DNA of 64,000 bases from NCBI RefSeq assembly GCF_002234535.1, contig NZ_CP022521.1, positions 930,001 to 994,000 of the forward strand, in the 5' to 3' direction. This document shows, one piece after another, positions 54,230 to 62,827 of the stretch. The notes under the pieces were generated by a model that was not told the DNA's origin, made no database searches, and worked only from the letters and a program-made list of their open reading frames with translations. The translations under genes were made by a program, and so were the position numbers. The stretch's first letter is position 1. The number at the start of each line of letters is the position of its first letter. The DNA comes from Actinoalloteichus hoggarensis. Lineage in GTDB: Bacteria > Actinomycetota > Actinomycetes > Mycobacteriales > Pseudonocardiaceae.

Positions 54230-55312
54230 CTACAGCCAGCCGTTGCGGCGGAAGGTGCGGTACAGGGTGAGGCAGCTGGCGAGGATGACGAGCAGGACGA
54301 CCGGATAGCTGTACTGGAAGTGCAGCTCCGGCATGTAGTCGAAGTTCATGCCGTAGATGCCCGCGATCATGGTCGGCACCGAGATGATCGCCGCCCAGGA
54401 CGTGATCTTGCGCATGTCGCTGCTCTGGCGGAGCGTGATCTTGGCCAGCGCCGCGTCCACCAGCGTGGTGAGCAGTTCGTCGAAGCCCGCGACCTGTTCG
54501 GACACCTTCGTCAGGTGGTCCTCGACATCGCGGAAGTAGGAGCGGACCTCCTCCGGCACCAGCGGGGTGTAGCCGTCGGCCAGTCTGCGCAGCGGTGTGC
54601 CCAGGGGCTTCACCGCCCGACGAAGCTCCATGACCTCGCGCTTGAGCAGGTAGATCTGTTCGGCGTCGACCGTGGTACCGGGGGCGAAGACCGTCGCCTC
54701 CATCTCGTCGACGGCGGACTCCAGGACGGCACCGACGGCGAGGTAGCCGTCTACGACGTGGTCCGCGATCGCGTGCAGCACGACGGCGGGCCCCGAGGCG
54801 AGGTGCTCGGGATCGGCTTCGAGTCTGCGCCGCATCCCGGCCAGGCTCGAATGACTGCCGTGCCGGACGGTGACCACGAAGTCACGGCCCAGGAAGACCA
54901 TCATCTCGCCGCCCGCCACCACCTCGCCCGTCTGCTCGGCGGTCCGCTCTGGCAGGTAGCGCACCGTCTTGAGCACCATGAACAGCGTGTCGTCGTAACG
55001 TTCCAGCTTGGGGCGCTGGTGGGCGTGGACGGCGTCCTCCACGGCCAGCTCGTGCAGGTCGAAGGTCTCGGCGACGCCCTTGATGTCGTCCTCGGTCGGC
55101 TCGTGTAACCCGATCCAGACGAAACCCGCCCGCCTGCTGCGGACCTCGTCGACGGCCTCGGCGTGCGTCCACCGACCGGGAAGTCGACGACCGTCCACGT
55201 AGACGGCGCAGTCGACCACCGAGTTCATGCCGGTGGACTCGGGGGCGTGCGGCGGACGTGCCGCGGTGCGCGTGCCGCGGCCACGCAGGCCGAATGCGGG
55301 GAGAACTGCCAT
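54230..55312 (-). CDS. corA: CorA-family Mg2+/Co2+ channel
   Basis: A 360-residue divalent-cation channel. A large cytosolic N-terminal domain (about 1-280), including VWIGLHEPTEDDI, HELAVEDAVHAHQRPKLERY and a long stalk helix, leads to two membrane helices. The first ends in the signature YGMNFDYMPE and the second is near the C-terminus (YPVVLLVILASCLTLYRTF). It should form a pentamer. GGAGG five bases before the ATG at 55312 is clear. It occupies the mycobacterial corA position after sugC, with DUF2332 genes on both sides. Confidence 0.94.
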   Translation of the reverse strand: MAVLPAFGLRGRGTRTAARPPHAPESTGMNSVVDCAVYVDGRRLPGRWTHAEAVDEVRSRRAGFVWIGLHEPTEDDIKGVAETFDLHELAVEDAVHAHQRPKLERYDDTLFMVLKTVRYLPERTAEQTGEVVAGGEMMVFLGRDFVVTVRHGSHSSLAGMRRRLEADPEHLASGPAVVLHAIADHVVDGYLAVGAVLESAVDEMEATVFAPGTTVDAEQIYLLKREVMELRRAVKPLGTPLRRLADGYTPLVPEEVRSYFRDVEDHLTKVSEQVAGFDELLTTLVDAALAKITLRQSSDMRKITSWAAIISVPTMIAGIYGMNFDYMPELHFQYSYPVVLLVILASCLTLYRTFRRNGWL

Positions 55313-55655
55313 GATGACCTCCGGTGGCGGGGGAGGAGCCTTCTCAACTGCTCGGATCGAGCGATGGAACGAGAGGCGCCCCTGCCGGTGACCGGGAAGT
55401 CAGCGCTGCCTGCGAGTCGTCGAGGGCAGGGACGCGGGTGTACTGCCGGGCAACGGACTATCGGCGCTGCTCACGAACCCACCTCCTCGCGCTCGGCCGT
55501 CGTCTGCGACGGGATGGCCGTCTTGGTCGCCGATCAAGCCTACTCCGGTGCGGGGCAGACTGGGCGGGCCCGGTGGGTGTGATCGGCCCCGCCTCGATCT
55601 CGTCTCGCCGACAGCTCGTCCGCCGCCCGTCGCTCGGGCCCGTCAAAGGAGACGT
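55313..55655. other. Divergent corA/DUF2332 leader region, no gene seen
   Basis: About 340 bases. It should hold the corA promoter and the promoter of the DUF2332 gene. I did not recognise a Mg2+ riboswitch. Confidence 0.5.
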
Positions 55656-56771
55656 ATGCACGGTACGGAACTGGAACTGGTCCGGCGCAGGCTCCAGGAC
55701 TTCGCCGAGTCGGAGGAGACCGCCGCCTCGCCGCTCTACCGGCACCTGGCCGCTCACGCGGCCGCCGATCCCGAGGTCTCCAGTCTCCTGGCGGCGGCCG
55801 CACCCGGGTACGCGGTCCCGCAGCTGCTGCTCGCGGCGGCGCATCGCCTGATCCAGGCCGAGCCGTGGCTGACGCTGTCGAACTACTACCCCACGCTCGG
55901 CGGGACCTTCGGCGTCGATCAGCAGACATGGGGCCTGTTCCGGGACTTCCTGCTCGAACGATCGGAGCGGGCGCGCAGGCTCATCACGACGCGCACGGTG
56001 TGCGACGAGGAGGTCGGGCGCGCGGTGCTGATCTATCCGGCCCTGTCGCTGATCGCCAAGCAGGCCCGCGCCCCCCTGGGACTGCTCGAGGCGGGTGCGG
56101 GCTCGGGGCTGCTGCTCAACCCGCATCGCTACGGCTACCGGTACCAGGGAGCGGGCGTCGGGGAGGTGGCGGCGGGACCGAAGAAGACGTCGCTGGTGTT
56201 GAGCACCGCCCTGCGGACGGCCGACGGGGTGTCGCTGCCCGCACTGCCCGCGAAGCTCGCCGTGGCGGCTCGGGTGGCCCTCGATCGGGTCACGATGGAC
56301 CTGGCCGATCCCGATGACGTCGCCTGGATGGAGGCCTGTGTCTGGGCCGATCAACCCGATCGGTTGCGGCGTCTGGAACTCGCCGTATCCATACAGCGTC
56401 AATCGCCCCCTGAACTGGTGATCGGAGACCCGGTAGAGGGATTGGCCGATGCCGCCGCCCGGGTGCCGCGCGAGGTACCGCTGGTGATCATCCAGGGTCG
56501 CGATCTCGCAGGCGAGTCGGCGGCGCGGCGGGCGGACTACGCCGGGCGGCTCGCCGATCTCGGGGCCTCGCGTCCACTCTGGTGGGTCGGCGTCGAGCCC
56601 GACTTCGCCACGCTTCGAGCGATCTCGCCGTCGTTGACGCCGGTCGACGCGCAGGCGCCCGGCGTCGATCACCTGCTCGCCGTGGTGCGCTGGCGGGATC
56701 GCGTGCCCGAAGCGACCGTCCTTGCGCGTACGGATGCACACGGTCGGCGGATGGATTGGGGACTTATCTGA
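55656..56771 (+). CDS. DUF2332 protein, second paralogue
   Basis: A 371-residue relative of the gene at 52787. NYYPTLGGTFG, then TRTVCDEEVGRAVLIYPALSLIAKQ and LLEAGAGSGLLLNPHRYGYRY line up with blocks in the first copy, including the glycine-rich loop. AAAGGAG lies five bases before the ATG at 55656; the frame is open to 55548 but is not family-like there. Function unknown. The pair flanks corA. Confidence 0.85.
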   Translation: MHGTELELVRRRLQDFAESEETAASPLYRHLAAHAAADPEVSSLLAAAAPGYAVPQLLLAAAHRLIQAEPWLTLSNYYPTLGGTFGVDQQTWGLFRDFLLERSERARRLITTRTVCDEEVGRAVLIYPALSLIAKQARAPLGLLEAGAGSGLLLNPHRYGYRYQGAGVGEVAAGPKKTSLVLSTALRTADGVSLPALPAKLAVAARVALDRVTMDLADPDDVAWMEACVWADQPDRLRRLELAVSIQRQSPPELVIGDPVEGLADAAARVPREVPLVIIQGRDLAGESAARRADYAGRLADLGASRPLWWVGVEPDFATLRAISPSLTPVDAQAPGVDHLLAVVRWRDRVPEATVLARTDAHGRRMDWGLI

Positions 56772-57377
56772 CTCTATGTAGTCAATCTGCGTTCTGATCG
56801 TCAGTCTGTCGCAGGTCGTTTAATCAATTCAGCCCAGGGATGGCTGCGGTGAGTGTTCTTGCCCGGGAGGGTGGGTCGACACGCGGTCGACGCGATGTGG
56901 CGAAGATCGCATCGAGCATGTATCGACGGCCTTCGCAGTGCTCTCACCTGCGCTTTTCGCCGCCGAAGCGGACAATGTGGACGAATGGGCGAGATTCACT
57001 CCGTCGATGCCTCGGCGGCGAGCCCGGCCGGTGTGGACGCCGCCCGGCGGAGTGCCGGAACGGCCGTCTCACCTGGCATCGCGCCGGGATGACGGGTCCC
57101 GAGCAAGATCACTTAGTGCGACCATCAGGTGATCGACTGTTCGGGTGAGCGCGGCGCAGGGCGTGATCTCTGCGACGGTCGCTGACCGGCGGTGGATCAC
57201 TCGAGTGACAGATCGTCCGTATAGTTCACCCGGATCGCCCATTGGCACGGAGCGTAATCAGGTTCAGGCTGGTGTGCGAAATCCCGACCCAAGCGCGGGA
57301 CATGTCTGCCGGCGGGCGGCAGAGTGCGGTACAACGGATCAGCAGGGCGCCTGCAGTGGTGCAGCTAGCAGACGGGG
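56772..57377. other. 600-base region with promoter elements, no gene seen
   Basis: The left part (56770-56830) is AT-richer. A palindrome and a -10-like TATAGT lie near 57200-57225 (listed separately). Open frames here lack coding character. Confidence 0.5.
57197..57225 (+). promoter_or_regulatory. Palindromic operator and TATAGT -10
   Basis: TCACTCGAGTGA (57197-57208) is a perfect 12-base palindrome. TATAGT (57220-57225) follows so that the palindrome would cover the -35 position. It lies 150 bases upstream of the small membrane-peptide gene. Confidence 0.5.
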
Positions 57378-57545
57378 ATGGTCGTCGTGAACCTCAAGAA
57401 GATCCTCATGTTCGCTGGGATCGCGTTGCTCCTCTTTCTCCTGATCACACAGCCGAACGAGTCCGCCAACATGGTCCAAGGAATCCTCGCCACGCTCCAG
57501 GGCGCAGCCGAGGCGATCATCACGTTCGTTCAGAATCTGTTCTGA
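57378..57545 (+). CDS. 55-residue small membrane protein
   Basis: One hydrophobic helix (KKILMFAGIALLLFLLITQP), then a second amphipathic or hydrophobic helix at the C-terminus (AAEAIITFVQNLF). ATG at 57378, or GTG at 57387. It precedes the PH-domain protein by 60 bases, a pairing I have seen described only as hypothetical in related genomes. It may assist or anchor the PH protein. Confidence 0.7.
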   Translation: MVVVNLKKILMFAGIALLLFLLITQPNESANMVQGILATLQGAAEAIITFVQNLF

Positions 57546-57605
57546 GCAGGTCGGTGCACCGGCTTCCGGGGCCGGTGCAGACCTGGAGCGAGGAGTCGTG
57601 GCCCT

Positions 57606-58175
57606 GTGCTTGCACCCAGAGATCCAGACGAGTACCTGCTTGAGAGCGAGCGACGTGTCATCAGAGTGCGCAGGCACTGGGCGAGCATGCTCTGGGACAT
57701 CTTCGAGGCCACGGCGCTGCTCGTCGGGCTGATGCTGATCTCCAGCCTGATGCCGCCCGGCTCCGCCCTCATCCAGAACATCCTCTGGTACGCCGGGCTC
57801 CTGGTGGTCCTCCGCTTCTCCTACTACGTCATCGAGTGGTGGGTGGAGCGGATCGTCGTCACCGACAAGCGGTTCATGCTGACCACGGGCGTCTTCGAGA
57901 CCAACGTGGCGATGATGCCGGTCACGAAGGTCACCGACCTGACCTTCCGCCGCACCCTCATGGGCCGCTTCTTCGGCTACGGCACCCTGGTCATCGAGTC
58001 GGCCGGTCAGATCCAGGCCCTGAACAAGGTCGAGTACTGCCCCAACCCCGAGGAGATCAACGACGCGATCTCCGAGCTGGTCTTCGGGGACAAGAAGGCG
58101 CAGGCCGAACGCTTCTCGATGATGAAGGCGCGGCGAGCCGCATTGGGTCGGCGGCGAGTCGGCGCCCGGCGGTGA
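57606..58175 (+). CDS. PH-domain membrane protein (bPH_2/DUF304 type)
   Basis: A 189-residue protein with two membrane helices at about 28-48 and 57-75, then the bacterial PH-like domain (VERIVVTDKRFMLTTGVFETNVAMMPVTKVTDLTFRRTLMGRFFGYGTLVIES). A basic C-terminal tail follows. Such domains may bind lipids or other membrane components; the ligand is unknown. GTG start at 57606. It probably forms an operon with the 55-residue membrane protein. Confidence 0.88.
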   Translation: MLAPRDPDEYLLESERRVIRVRRHWASMLWDIFEATALLVGLMLISSLMPPGSALIQNILWYAGLLVVLRFSYYVIEWWVERIVVTDKRFMLTTGVFETNVAMMPVTKVTDLTFRRTLMGRFFGYGTLVIESAGQIQALNKVEYCPNPEEINDAISELVFGDKKAQAERFSMMKARRAALGRRRVGARR

Positions 58176-58233
58176 CCATCTCGGATCGGGACGTCGTCCA
58201 TCCCGGCGAATCCCGCTGAACGAGACTGTCCTG

Positions 58234-59103
58234 GTGCGCATCGATCTGCATACCCACTCGACGGCATCGGACGGCAGCGATGCTCCGGAGGAACTGGTCC
58301 GCCTGGCGGGTCTCGCGGGGCTCGACGTCGTGGCCCTGACCGACCACGACACGACGGCGGGCTGGGACCGGGCCGCCGCCGCGCTGCCCGCAGGCCTGCG
58401 GCTCGTTCCCGGCGCCGAACTCTCCTGCTCCGCGGCCGACGAGGCGGGCCGCCCGATCACCGTCCACCTCCTCGCCTACCTGTTCGACCCGACCGCATCC
58501 GAGATCGTCGAGGAGCAGGCTCGGCTGCGCTTGGAGCGCAGAACCCGGCTTCGGCTGATGGCGGAGCGGATGGTCGAGCAGGGCCACCCCATCGACGTGC
58601 CCGGCCTCTTCGCCGGACTGCCGCCCGACGCTCCCGCGGGCAGGCCGCATCTCGCCAGGGCGCTGATGCGGGCGGGCGTGGTCGACAGCGTCGACGAGGC
58701 GTTCCAGCGGTTCCTCGGCACCGGGGGCCGGTTTCACCTGGCGCGCACCGACACCCCCGTGCGGCAGGCGGTGGAGATGATCCGGCGGGCGGGCGGAGCG
58801 ACGGTCCTGGCCCATCCCTTCGCCAGGAGCCGCGGCCCGGTGGTCGACGCGCAGACCATCGGTGAGCTGGCCGAAGCCGGCCTCACCGGCATCGAGGTGG
58901 ATCACCCGGATCATGATCTGCCCACTCGGCGAGAACTGCGCGGTCTCGCCGCCGAGCTGGGTCTGCTGATCACCGGATCCAGCGACTACCACGGGACCAA
59001 CAAGACCCTCAGCCTCGGCGAGGAGACCACCGACCCGGAACAGTTCGAGGCGCTGATCGCCGGGACCAGCGGCGCCGAGGTGCGAGTCGGCCCCGGACGG
59101 TGA
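58234..59103 (+). CDS. PHP-domain phosphoesterase (RNase AM/YciV type)
   Basis: A 289-residue PHP metalloenzyme. Metal-binding motifs: RIDLHTHSTASDG at the N-terminus, ALTDHDTT, GAELSC, the internal helical insert (about 85-155), VLAHPFAR and SSDYHG near the C-terminus. The layout matches the 3',5'-nucleotide phosphatase and 5'-3' exonuclease group. GTG start at 58234. It lies 58 bases after the PH gene, perhaps unlinked in function. Confidence 0.87.
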   Translation: MRIDLHTHSTASDGSDAPEELVRLAGLAGLDVVALTDHDTTAGWDRAAAALPAGLRLVPGAELSCSAADEAGRPITVHLLAYLFDPTASEIVEEQARLRLERRTRLRLMAERMVEQGHPIDVPGLFAGLPPDAPAGRPHLARALMRAGVVDSVDEAFQRFLGTGGRFHLARTDTPVRQAVEMIRRAGGATVLAHPFARSRGPVVDAQTIGELAEAGLTGIEVDHPDHDLPTRRELRGLAAELGLLITGSSDYHGTNKTLSLGEETTDPEQFEALIAGTSGAEVRVGPGR

Positions 59104-59149
59104 CGGTCCCGCCGACGGTCGGACACGCGATGCCGGCTACGGTGTCCGC

Positions 59150-59977
59150 GTGCAGTTGGGCCTGGAGGGAATGCCGAGCAGACTGGTGCGGGTCACACCG
59201 GCCAGGCTGGCTCGCTGGGCGGACTGCCCCCGTCGCTACCGGCTGACCTATCTGGACCGCCCGTCACCCGCCAGAGGCGGCGCCTGGGCGCACAGCACGC
59301 TCGGTGCGGTCGTGCACAACGCCCTGCGGACGATCTTCGCCCTGCCTGCTCGTCGCCGTACCCCCGCGACCGCGGCCGCGGAGATACGGCGGCAGTGGAG
59401 GAGCGACGGCTTCCGCGACGCGGCACAGGCCGCCGACTACCGCGAGCGAGCCGAGAACTGGGTGGCCGACTACGTCGCCGAGACCCACCCCGATGGGGAG
59501 CCCGTCGGGGTGGAACGCTGGGTCTCCGCGCCGGTGGGCACGATCGTGGCCGAGGGCCGGGTCGACCGCATCGACGCGCGCGGCGGGGAGCTCGTCGTGG
59601 TCGACTACAAGACCGGCAGACACGGCGTCACCGTGGACGATGCCAGGGACTCGCAGGCGTTGGCGCTGTACGCGCTCGCGGTGCGACGGACGCTGCGCAG
59701 GCCGTGTCGGCGAGTGGAGCTGCACCATCTGCCCAGCGGCTCGGTGCAGGCCTGGGAGCACGACGAGTCCTCGATGGACGAGCAGATCGACCGGGCGTCG
59801 TCGGCGGCGGAGCAGCTGCGGTCCGCCTCGGAACGGCTCGACGAGGGTGGTGACGCCGACCGGTTGTTCCCGACCCGGCCAGGGCCGCGCTGCTCCTCGT
59901 GCGAGTTTCGCAGCTCCTGCCCGGACGGCCGCGCCGCCGCACCGGAGCTGGACTCGTGGGCACTGCTCCGGCCGTGA
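59150..59977 (+). CDS. RecB-like PD-(D/E)XK nuclease with Fe-S cysteines
   Basis: A 275-residue nuclease. It starts RVTPARLARWADCPRRYRLTY, the usual opening of the RecB/Cas4/AddB group; active-site residues are in VEGRVDRIDARGGELVVVDYKTG (D, D, K), followed by QALALYA. The C-terminal CSSCEFRSSCPDG with the N-terminal Cys26 would supply four cysteines for a [4Fe-4S] cluster. Stand-alone homologues occur in actinobacteria without assigned function; DNA repair or nucleic-acid turnover is likely. GTG start. Followed 16 bases on by a small membrane gene. Confidence 0.87.
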   Translation: MQLGLEGMPSRLVRVTPARLARWADCPRRYRLTYLDRPSPARGGAWAHSTLGAVVHNALRTIFALPARRRTPATAAAEIRRQWRSDGFRDAAQAADYRERAENWVADYVAETHPDGEPVGVERWVSAPVGTIVAEGRVDRIDARGGELVVVDYKTGRHGVTVDDARDSQALALYALAVRRTLRRPCRRVELHHLPSGSVQAWEHDESSMDEQIDRASSAAEQLRSASERLDEGGDADRLFPTRPGPRCSSCEFRSSCPDGRAAAPELDSWALLRP

Positions 59978-59993
59978 ACGGGTGGACATGGCG

Positions 59994-60311
59994 ATGACCT
60001 CGGCGTCGAAGACGGTGGAGATGACCGAACAGGCGAGCACGGCAGGCAGGCTGCTGCGTGGAGTGAGCGGCTCGATCACCGCGGGGCTCGTGATCCTGGC
60101 GCTGTTCCTGATCGTCGCGCAGCTGGTGGCGTCGAGAGCCGGCTATCCGGGACCGGGCATGGCGGCGGTCGTCGCCCACTCGCTCGCCGCGATCGGCGCC
60201 GTGCCGCTGCAACGGTCCTCCGACCGGCGACGGACGGCGGTGCGCTGGTGGGGACCGCTGGCGATCATGGTCATGGCGGGCGTCGTGCTGTGGTTCTGGT
60301 GGTGGCAGTGA
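59994..60311 (+). CDS. Small membrane protein (two to three helices)
   Basis: A 105-residue protein with hydrophobic segments at about 27-47, 54-71 (moderate) and 86-104 (Trp-rich end WFWWWQ). ATG at 59994 has GGGTGG eight bases before it; ATG at 59988 is an alternative. It follows the RecB-like nuclease by 16 bases and may be co-transcribed. No family recognised. Confidence 0.7.
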   Translation: MTSASKTVEMTEQASTAGRLLRGVSGSITAGLVILALFLIVAQLVASRAGYPGPGMAAVVAHSLAAIGAVPLQRSSDRRRTAVRWWGPLAIMVMAGVVLWFWWWQ

Positions 60312-60464
60312 CCAGGGGCCCGCTCGCCTGCTGAGGGGGCCCGGCGGTCTTCAGGACGGGCCGCGGCGCCGGCGCGGGTCACTCGGCCCGGTGCTCGGTG
60401 CCCCGGCTCGCCGCCCGCGGGCACGCGGCGGCGGACGAGTCCGCCGACCGATGTCCGACGGTGG

Positions 60465-61358
60465 TCAGTCCGAGCCGAGCCAGCGTCGCCAGACGGGCAC
60501 CAGCGCCGTGACGAGCCCGGCCGGGTTCTCCGTGTTCGGGCTGTGGCTCGCCGAGTCGATCAGGACGAACTCGGCGTCGAGCCGTCGGGCCATGTCGCGT
60601 TGGCTGTCGATTGACCAGGCGTCGTCGCTGACGCCGCACGACACCAGGACGGGGAGCCCGGCCGCGTGAACGGCCGCCCGCAGCTCCGCGACGCGGTCCG
60701 GTTCGTAGCGGAGCCCGTCTGCCATGCCCAGCAGACACTCGGGCGCGGAGGCCAGGAATCGCCGCCGCAGGAACGCCCGCAGCTCGGCAGGCTGTTCCCG
60801 GCTCGCGGGCGAGGCGGTGTCCTGCGCCTCACGCAGCCGCTGGGCACCCTCGATCCCGTGTTCGATCAACACGGGCTCGCCCAGGTCCAACGTCTGCCGC
60901 CTCGGCCCCGGTGGCAGCGCCCCCGGCCCGGAGCAGAGCAGCACCAGCCCGTCGACCGGGGCACCCGCCACGACGGCCTCTCGCGCCACCACACCGCCGT
61001 AGGAGTGTCCCAGCAGGATCAACGGGCGCCCGTCGGTGCGCAGTTCCGCGACGAGCTTGGCGACCACCTCACCGAGCGGCCGCGGTCGGTGATCGGCGCG
61101 CTCGGGCAGACCCGGCGACTCGAACTGGCCGGGCAGATCCACGGCCACGGCTTCGAAGCCTGCCTCGGCCAGCGGATCCAGTATCGGAGCGAAGTCCTCC
61201 TTGGAACCCGTGTAACCGGGGAGCAGCACGACGGTGGCGTCCGGGTTCCGGCCGCCGGCGAGACGGGCGCGAAGGGCGGCCAGTTCGCTGCTGCCGCCTG
61301 GCAGCCTGACGTGCTCGGCGTGGTGCGGGGAGATCTGGGAGGCGGGAAGGACGGTCAC
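60465..61358 (-). CDS. Alpha/beta hydrolase
   Basis: A 297-residue serine hydrolase. VVLLPGYTGSKEDFAPIL supplies the oxyanion region; the nucleophile elbow is LLGHSYGG; the acid is likely in VSDDAWS and the His in SASHSPNTE. The cap domain covers about 150-220. Substrate unknown. GTG at 61358 is used; the frame is open to 61664 but is a shadow of the neighbouring gene there. Confidence 0.85.
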   Translation of the reverse strand: MTVLPASQISPHHAEHVRLPGGSSELAALRARLAGGRNPDATVVLLPGYTGSKEDFAPILDPLAEAGFEAVAVDLPGQFESPGLPERADHRPRPLGEVVAKLVAELRTDGRPLILLGHSYGGVVAREAVVAGAPVDGLVLLCSGPGALPPGPRRQTLDLGEPVLIEHGIEGAQRLREAQDTASPASREQPAELRAFLRRRFLASAPECLLGMADGLRYEPDRVAELRAAVHAAGLPVLVSCGVSDDAWSIDSQRDMARRLDAEFVLIDSASHSPNTENPAGLVTALVPVWRRWLGSD

Positions 61359-61557
61359 ACCTTCGAGTGTGCCCCATCGAAGCCGCGATCGGCAGACAGG
61401 CTTCTCGGGAGGGATCGGCGGGAAGGCCGTGAGGAACCCGCGATGAGTCCGAGAGGAACCCATGAGCAGCCCGCGAGGACTCCGCCGAGTACCTGTGGCG
61501 CGGGCCGTCTCGACGTCGACGACGGATCGGCCTCGCACCGGACGGGCTCGGCCCCGG

Positions 61558-62766
61558 TCAGCGCAGCGCCACGAGGGTGTCGCCGCGCTGCTCGAGCAGA
61601 ACCGGCCCGATCGAGTCCATGGTGATCGGACCATCGTGATCGCCGCGATCCACCGGCAGCTCACCGAGCCGTTCGCCGGTGCTCGGGTCCAGCACGGCCA
61701 GCGCGCCGGGGACGGGGACGAGCAGGGTGCCCGCGAACAGCGTGCCCGATCCCAGGGTGTCCGCCGTCGTCCAGAGCAGCCGCCCGTCGTCGGCGGACAA
61801 GGCCGTGGTCGTGCCCGCCGCGTACCAGAAGACGTGCTCCTCGGTGATCGTCGTGAGCGGGACCGGCCGGGCGGCCGTGTCGAACTCGTCTTCGGTGAAG
61901 GGCAGCGGCGAGTGCTCGACCCTGATGCCGTGCGAGTCGTAGACGATCAGGGTGGGCGGTGACGGGGCGGCGATGACGGTGAAGGCGTCGGAGGTCGCGA
62001 TCACCGTCGTGTCGGGCTCGTCGAGCGGCACGCTGAAGTCCTCCTCCGGCCGATCGTCGTCCTCCGGCCGGGCCTTCAGGACCGTGAGCCTTTCGGCCGG
62101 GTCCTCGGCGCAGCGCTCGATGACGGCGAGCCGGGCGTCGCCCGCGGCGAAGGCACGGTGCTCACAGTCGACCCTCGGCTGCCTGTCGGGGTTGACCAGC
62201 GCGGGAACACGGCCGTACTGGAGGGTGCGCACGAGGTTGGACCCCCACACCTCGGTGAGGCGCCTGCCGGTCGCGGTCAGATAGGTGCCGTCGCCGAGCA
62301 GCGTGGTGTCCTGCTCGGCGTCGGTGTTGCGCTGCGGGCCACGCTCCCCGGTGTCGCCGTCCAGCGAGGTGACCTCGCTGCAGTTCCGCGACTTCGCATA
62401 GACCGCGACGGCGCGGTCCCACTGGGCTCCCACCGTGCACAGCGGCAGGTCGCGTTCGTAACTCCAGCGGCCCTCGCCGCTGAACGGGTCGAGCCCGCGC
62501 ACGGTGCCGTCCGCACCGACGACGACCGAGGGCCCCGCCACCGAGGGTCGATCGGTGGCAGGACTCGGTGCGCTCCACACCTCCGCGAGCGACGGCGGCA
62601 GGCGGGTGGGCGGCGCGGGCACCTCGGCGGACTCGCCGGCGGTCCGCAGCGTGGTCGCCCGCAGATCGCCCGTGTACCACGACACGGCCCCCACGCCGAG
62701 GGCCACGACGACGATGAGCACGACGACCAGCACGTCGACCTTCGTGCGTCGTTCTGGTCGAACCAT
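61558..62766 (-). CDS. Membrane-anchored PQQ-like beta-propeller protein
   Basis: A 402-residue protein. One N-terminal membrane helix (VDVLVVVLIVVVALGVGAVS) is followed by an extracytoplasmic propeller with repeats such as GTVRGLDPFSGEGRWSYER, TTALSADDGRLLWTT and LAVLDPSTGERLGEL. Cysteines in LCTVGAQ, RNCSEV, VDCEHR and RCAEDP may form disulfides. The ATG at 62766 matches the membrane anchor. It follows the rhlE-type helicase gene by 61 bases on the same strand, as Rv3211/Rv3212 do in mycobacteria. Function unknown. Confidence 0.85.
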   Translation of the reverse strand: MVRPERRTKVDVLVVVLIVVVALGVGAVSWYTGDLRATTLRTAGESAEVPAPPTRLPPSLAEVWSAPSPATDRPSVAGPSVVVGADGTVRGLDPFSGEGRWSYERDLPLCTVGAQWDRAVAVYAKSRNCSEVTSLDGDTGERGPQRNTDAEQDTTLLGDGTYLTATGRRLTEVWGSNLVRTLQYGRVPALVNPDRQPRVDCEHRAFAAGDARLAVIERCAEDPAERLTVLKARPEDDDRPEEDFSVPLDEPDTTVIATSDAFTVIAAPSPPTLIVYDSHGIRVEHSPLPFTEDEFDTAARPVPLTTITEEHVFWYAAGTTTALSADDGRLLWTTADTLGSGTLFAGTLLVPVPGALAVLDPSTGERLGELPVDRGDHDGPITMDSIGPVLLEQRGDTLVALR

Positions 62767-62827
62767 CTCCCCGCTCCGGCTGTCCGCTCGCCGCGAGGAC
62801 CCTCATCGCCCCGCGTTCGACGTGTCG

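Noticed and set aside
56840-57148. 102-residue + frame in the 56.8-57.4 kb gap
   Set aside because: No ribosome site, no family resemblance, and its composition is unlike the neighbouring genes.
59150-59977. CRISPR-associated Cas4 call
   Set aside because: Sequence is Cas4/RecB-like, but there is no CRISPR array or other cas gene in the window.
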